The position numbers and the translations under genes are program-made. Of a stretch of DNA of 64,000 nucleotides, positions 59,627 through 64,000 are shown piece by piece. Within the stretch, counting starts at the first letter, position 1; every line of letters starts with the position of its first letter. The notes below the pieces were generated by a model. It made no database searches. It had not been told where the DNA came from and worked only from the letters and a program-made list of their open reading frames with translations. The DNA is taken from positions 411,986 through 475,985 of the forward strand of contig CANNDF010000004.1 in NCBI GenBank assembly GCA_947503305.1. Reading direction: 5' to 3'. Origin of the DNA: an uncultured Dokdonia sp. (GTDB lineage Bacteria; Bacteroidota; Bacteroidia; Flavobacteriales; Flavobacteriaceae).

Positions 59627-61222
59627 TTATTCATTTTCAAATTCGCTTACAAAATGCATTTTTACACTTGGATATTTTTGTTGTGTCATTTGTAAACTGA
59701 ATGCTGAATCTGCTAGAAACACAAGTCGATCTCTTTTATCTCTAGCCATAAAGCGTTGTTTAACGCGTAAGAATTCTTTAAACTCTTCACTCTTAGGATC
59801 ATCAGGATCTACCCAGCATGCCTTATGTACATTTAAAGGTTCATAAGTACATTTTGCACCATATTCATGCTCTAATCGGTATTGTATTACTTCGTATTGT
59901 AGTGCACCGACAGTTCCTATAACTTTACGACCATTAAGTTCTAGTGTAAATAATTGAGCAACGCCCTCGTCCATAAGTTGATCAACTCCTTTGGCGAGTT
60001 GTTTGGATTTCATAGGATCTGCATTATTGATATACCTAAAATGTTCAGGTGAAAATGCAGGAATACCTTTGTAGTTGATTTCTTCTCCAGTCGTCAGTGT
60101 ATCACCTATTTTAAAGTTTCCTGTATCATGTAACCCTACAATATCTCCTGGATAGGATATATCTACGATTTGTTTACGCTCTGCAAAAAATGCATTTGGG
60201 CTAGAAAACTTGAGTTTCTTCTTATTACGTACGTGTAGGTAAGGAGTGTTTCGTTCAAAAACGCCTGAAACGATTTTTACAAATGCGAGTCTATCTCTAT
60301 GCTTAGGATCCATATTTGCATGGATTTTAAAAACAAAACCTGTAAAATCTTTTTCATCAGGATGTACGATACGTTCTTCACTTTGTTTAGGGCGTGGAGT
60401 AGGTGCTATTTTTATAAAACAATCTAGTAATTCTCGTACCCCAAAATTATTTAAAGCAGATCCAAAGAATACAGGTTGCTGATTTCCTTCTAAATATGCA
60501 TTCTGATCAAAATCCGGATACACCCCTTGAACAAGTTCTACTTCATCACGTAAATTTGAAGCACTATCTTTTCCAACTAATTCATCTAAGACACTATCCT
60601 GGAGATCAGATATTTCGACAGTTTCTTCAATGTTTTTTCTACTATCGCCACTGAAAATATTGACATTCTTTTCCCAGATATTATAAATACCTTTAAAGTC
60701 ATATCCCATCCCTATAGGAAAACTTAATGGGGTTACGCTAAGATGTAGTTTTTGTTCTATCTCATCTAGAAGTTCAAAGGCATCTTTACCCTCGCGATCC
60801 AGTTTATTTACAAAAACGATCATTGGGATATTACGCATGCGACAAACTTCTACAAGCTTTTCTGTTTGCTCCTCAACGCCTTTTGCAACATCTATAACCA
60901 CAATAACACTATCTACTGCCGTAAGCGTTCTAAAAGTATCTTCTGCAAAATCCTTATGCCCAGGAGTATCAAGGATGTTAATTTTTATACCTTCATACTC
61001 AAATGCAAGAACAGAAGTAGCAACAGAAATACCACGTTGCCGTTCTATTTCCATAAAATCACTAGTAGCTCCTTTTTTAATCTTATTAGATTTTACAGCA
61101 CCAGCTTCTTGAATTGCACCTCCAAAAAGGAGTAATTTTTCTGTTAGTGTTGTTTTTCCTGCATCTGGGTGAGATACTATTCCAAATGTTCTACGTCTTG
61201 CAATTTCGGCTTTTACGCTCAT
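59627..61222 (-). CDS. prfC: Peptide chain release factor 3
   Basis: The 531-residue GTPase starts at ATG 61222 (MSVKAEIARRRTFGIVSHPDAGKTTLTEKLLLFG), close to the E. coli length of 529; the frame is open 20 codons further upstream but that part is hydrophobic and unconserved. G-motifs are HPDAGKTT, the RGIS switch region, DTPGHKDF and NKLDREG, followed by EF-G-like domain II and a C-terminal domain ending LADSAFSLQMTQQKYP. It recycles RF1/RF2 after termination. It is a host-type housekeeping gene, single and convergent with the giant repeat gene. Confidence 0.95.
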   Translation of the reverse strand: MSVKAEIARRRTFGIVSHPDAGKTTLTEKLLLFGGAIQEAGAVKSNKIKKGATSDFMEIERQRGISVATSVLAFEYEGIKINILDTPGHKDFAEDTFRTLTAVDSVIVVIDVAKGVEEQTEKLVEVCRMRNIPMIVFVNKLDREGKDAFELLDEIEQKLHLSVTPLSFPIGMGYDFKGIYNIWEKNVNIFSGDSRKNIEETVEISDLQDSVLDELVGKDSASNLRDEVELVQGVYPDFDQNAYLEGNQQPVFFGSALNNFGVRELLDCFIKIAPTPRPKQSEERIVHPDEKDFTGFVFKIHANMDPKHRDRLAFVKIVSGVFERNTPYLHVRNKKKLKFSSPNAFFAERKQIVDISYPGDIVGLHDTGNFKIGDTLTTGEEINYKGIPAFSPEHFRYINNADPMKSKQLAKGVDQLMDEGVAQLFTLELNGRKVIGTVGALQYEVIQYRLEHEYGAKCTYEPLNVHKACWVDPDDPKSEEFKEFLRVKQRFMARDKRDRLVFLADSAFSLQMTQQKYPSVKMHFVSEFENE

Positions 61223-61721
61223 GGGTACTATCAAATATAAGAATGCAAATATAGCTACAAACCTTAGAGTATGAAATAGCAAATAAAGTGCATTTTTCTA
61301 CACGTACAGATATGCGGTTTGTCCGTAATAATTTGGGTTTATTGATCCGATTATTGAAAATAAAACAGTATCACACCTACTTATATTACACATACTTATA
61401 AAATATTTGTGTATTTCATCGATGTTTTTATATCAAATATCTAAAAACTAAATTTTTACATTTTCTATTAATAATATTGAAATATATTTGGTCACCCAAC
61501 TTAATAAAACATACAATTTATCATAGGCCATTAATGGCAGTATAAACAATTTAATTAAGTAATCATGGGGGATTCAATTACACTAAATATATCTATTCGA
61601 ATATATTTTCAGGATTCTATAAAGAATCAAATTCTCAATTAACATTTTATAAGTAAAAGACACTGTTATACCTATACCAGTTTAATAGGTATTGGCCATT
61701 ATATGCTTTAATAAGCTCAAT
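61223..61721. other. 499-bp stretch without a gene
   Basis: AT-rich DNA between the divergent prfC and adhesin genes. No coding sequence is supported. It must hold both promoters, but I cannot single out a convincing consensus. Confidence 0.4.
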
Positions 61722-64000
61722 ATGAAAAAAAATTACAAGACGATATTCAATACTAACGGTTCGAAATTCATCAAAGAGTTGATATCATCTATAGATAAGT
61801 TTGATATGAAGACAAATTACTTCCATTTCAGAAAAGAATCTTTTCTTAACCATAGGTCTACAGATCAGGGATTGATTCAAAATACTCCAGTACCAGTACC
61901 TATTACTACAAGTACATATGTGGGGATGGTGCCTAAGAAAATAATATTCAATGTTTTTGCATTGGTATTATTTTTATTCTCATTTTCAGTGAGTGCACAA
62001 ACACAATCACCTTCAATCCGAGGAGACCAAACTGTAGTTTTTGAGTGGTCTGATGAGCAGGATATTAATAACGACGGTGATATTAGTACTACCGAGAATA
62101 ACCTACCAGCTACCATACAGCGAGTTACGGTAGATGGAGTAGAGTATAACACATTTGCCGTTCCATCGGCATATCAATTAACACGACTTGGCCCTAGTGG
62201 AAATGGATCAAACCAACTTCGTCTTAATAATGGGACAGTAATTGGTTCCAGTATTACGGCTACTCAAGATATTACAGATAGTACACCATGGGATGATGCA
62301 GCTCTTACCGCTTTTCAAGACCAAAACCTGAATCATTACTTCACATCAAATGGAAATGGACGGAATATATGTCTCAACTTTGATGCCGCCAATGGGACAA
62401 ATGGTGTCCCCGAAACGGACGCACAAATACAAACATTATTTTATGATCCTCCACTGCCTTCAAACGCAGATGGAGTTTTGGCTGTTACTGAACGTGGCGG
62501 TAACAACTGTTTTTATATACGTTTTATTGGAACTCCAGTAGGAGGTGGCGCCGAGCAAGTACTAGGAGATACGTTTGTACGTACTAGTGGTGATTTAAGA
62601 GGGGGAGATTTTAGCGCTCCTGCTGATGGATCTGATTATTGGGGATCCGGAAGAGAGCAAGATAATGGACAAACTATTGCCATAGCTTTATTTGAACTTA
62701 ATAATATTGCTCCTACAGGATCTACAATATCTAGAGTAGAATTTGTGGCAGCTTCTTCTGATGATGGAGATGGGAAGTTATTTATTCTACAACGTTATGC
62801 ACAACCTCAAACTGGTTTAGGATGTTTAAATCAAGGGACTTTTAATGGACAGATCAATAATGATACCTCTGTTCCTTCAGGATCTACCTATAGTTTAATA
62901 ACACCTCCAAGTCCTACTGGAATTAATTTCAACCTGAATAGTGATGGGTCATATACATATACTCCAACAGCAGATTTTATTGGAGATGTCACTTTTGAAT
63001 ATGAAGTATGTTTACCAGCTCCTAATCAAAATATATGTGATCAAAACACAGTTACAATAACTTTTAATGATTTACCAGATGAGCCGATAATTGATTTAAA
63101 CTGTAACCCTAACGGGCTTGTTGATATAGTTATTACTGCGCCTCTAGGACCAGACTTTGAATATTCTATTGATAATGGACCTTTCCAAGCAGATCCAGAA
63201 TTTACAAATTTATCTGAAGGAACTTATGAAATATTAGTAAGTAACAGATTAACTGGATGTCAAAATGAGAATTCGACTACGATAGTTATTGATAATTTAG
63301 AAATTGCGATTCCGATAGACGTTACAGATGTACTTTGTAATGGAGAAGCTAATGGTTCTATTGACATTTCAGTAACAGGTGGAAAACCACCATACACATT
63401 TGCATGGAGTAATGGAGAAACTACCGAAGATATTACTGGCTTAACAGAAGGAGATTATACCGTAACAGTAACCGATGACTTTGGATGTACTATTACAGCA
63501 ACAGCAACCGTAAATGAGCCTCAAGATGCGCTTTCTTCTTCCGGAGTAGTAACAGAAGTAGTATGTAATGGAGATGCTTCGGGAGCTATTGATTTTACGG
63601 TAAATGGAGGGACTACTCCCTATATGTTTGCATGGAGTAATGGAGCAGATACCGAAGATATTACAGGTTTAACAGCAGGAAGTTATAGCGTTACTGTAAC
63701 CGATGCAAATGGTTGTATGATTACTGAGAGTTTTACAGTGAATGAGCCAGATACTGCATTAGGTATTAACATTACCAGAATCAATGCTACCACTGCACAA
63801 GGATGTGCTGACGGTCAGGCGACAGCAACGGTAACAGGAGGGACAGCCCCATATACCTATTTATGGAGTGCAAGTGCAGGAGGTCAGACCACAGAGACTG
63901 CTGTAAATCTTACGGATGAGGCGCACACAGTAACAGTAACCGATTTTAACGGATGTGTATTAACTCAGGGAGTTGTTATAGATTGTATTAATACGTGTGA
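61722..64000 (+). CDS. SprB-repeat surface adhesin, 5' part (runs off the window)
   Basis: The frame is open from ATG 61722 to the window end, more than 759 codons. A likely signal peptide begins at internal ATG 61926 (VPKKIIFNVFALVLFLFSFSVSAQ); the 68-residue leader before it could be an extended signal. The first ~350 residues form an unknown beta domain with cadherin-like strands (FNLNSDGSYTYTPTADFIGDVTFEYEV). Repeats with the SprB pattern follow (VLCNGEANGSIDISVTGGKPPYTFAWSNG, GDYTVTVTDDFGCTITATATVNEP) at least three times. SprB-type proteins are T9SS-exported and drive gliding or adhesion. The 3' end, where a sorting domain is expected, lies outside the window. Confidence 0.88.
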   Translation, partial: MKKNYKTIFNTNGSKFIKELISSIDKFDMKTNYFHFRKESFLNHRSTDQGLIQNTPVPVPITTSTYVGMVPKKIIFNVFALVLFLFSFSVSAQTQSPSIRGDQTVVFEWSDEQDINNDGDISTTENNLPATIQRVTVDGVEYNTFAVPSAYQLTRLGPSGNGSNQLRLNNGTVIGSSITATQDITDSTPWDDAALTAFQDQNLNHYFTSNGNGRNICLNFDAANGTNGVPETDAQIQTLFYDPPLPSNADGVLAVTERGGNNCFYIRFIGTPVGGGAEQVLGDTFVRTSGDLRGGDFSAPADGSDYWGSGREQDNGQTIAIALFELNNIAPTGSTISRVEFVAASSDDGDGKLFILQRYAQPQTGLGCLNQGTFNGQINNDTSVPSGSTYSLITPPSPTGINFNLNSDGSYTYTPTADFIGDVTFEYEVCLPAPNQNICDQNTVTITFNDLPDEPIIDLNCNPNGLVDIVITAPLGPDFEYSIDNGPFQADPEFTNLSEGTYEILVSNRLTGCQNENSTTIVIDNLEIAIPIDVTDVLCNGEANGSIDISVTGGKPPYTFAWSNGETTEDITGLTEGDYTVTVTDDFGCTITATATVNEPQDALSSSGVVTEVVCNGDASGAIDFTVNGGTTPYMFAWSNGADTEDITGLTAGSYSVTVTDANGCMITESFTVNEPDTALGINITRINATTAQGCADGQATATVTGGTAPYTYLWSASAGGQTTETAVNLTDEAHTVTVTDFNGCVLTQGVVIDCINTC

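Noticed and set aside
59541..59846. Plus-strand open frame antisense to the end of prfC
   Set aside because: It is a shadow of the prfC coding sequence running through the terminator and palindrome copy 11.

Overview
The window is typical of a marine member of the Flavobacteriaceae (Bacteroidota). DNA is AT-rich, and promoters fit the Bacteroidota TAnnTTTG -7 type. There is a type IX secretion C-terminal sorting domain, a SprB-repeat adhesin, a TonB-dependent receptor, a BfmA/BtgA mobilization protein and many lipoproteins. The genus is not resolved.

Region 1 (1-11.4 kb) is an accessory array. Small plus-strand genes (a CdiI-like immunity protein, a lipoprotein, a Crp-type regulator with an alcohol dehydrogenase, an XRE/SymE toxin-type pair, AraC, VOC, a BNR protein and several unknowns) are separated by about nine related two-armed imperfect palindromes. 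The left arm resembles AACAATGTATA and the right arm TATACnCGAnACGTTG followed by ATTTGA. Layout, arms and asymmetric spacers resemble integron attC sites, but no integrase is in view. Decayed cassettes and a dead IS1182-type transposase lie among them.

Region 2 (11,462-35,176) is a 23.7-kb integrated island. It is bounded by a 13-bp direct repeat of the 3' end of tRNA-Ser(UGA). Both ends carry TACGCACC-type arm sites, and the tRNA-proximal end holds a tyrosine recombinase, a BfmA-type mobilization protein and a winged-helix-like protein. Cargo is mostly envelope and general-stress genes: DUF1328, YtxH, lmo0937, DUF4142, holin-like and PA2169 proteins, CorA, MscS, Dps, an AI-2E-type transporter, an AraC/response-regulator/CHASE3-kinase set, and a metal module (TonB receptor remnant, Fur, DUF3703, P1B-ATPase). 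Five cargo promoters share GTAACA (or ATAACA), exactly 22 bp, then a TCTTTG-like -7 element, suggesting one co-regulated regulon.

Region 3 (35.2-54.2 kb) looks chromosomal. It has a Crp/amidohydrolase/serine hydrolase/AraC cluster, two YceI genes with a lipoprotein-sorting-like protein, SRPBCC and SnoaL proteins framed by AraC regulators, and a membrane LytTR regulator beside an OB-fold/YceI/DUF5777 operon.

Region 4 (54.2-64 kb) encodes surface proteins: a lipoprotein and a 1301-residue T9SS protein with shared lamin-tail-like repeats and near-identical 387-bp tandem repeats, then prfC, then the 5' part of a SprB-repeat adhesin. A 14-bp palindrome, GCTTTCGCGAAAGC, recurs ten times exactly and once imperfectly from 14.8 to 59.6 kb. 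It is absent from the cassette array, and in three genes it is read in frame as AFAKA.
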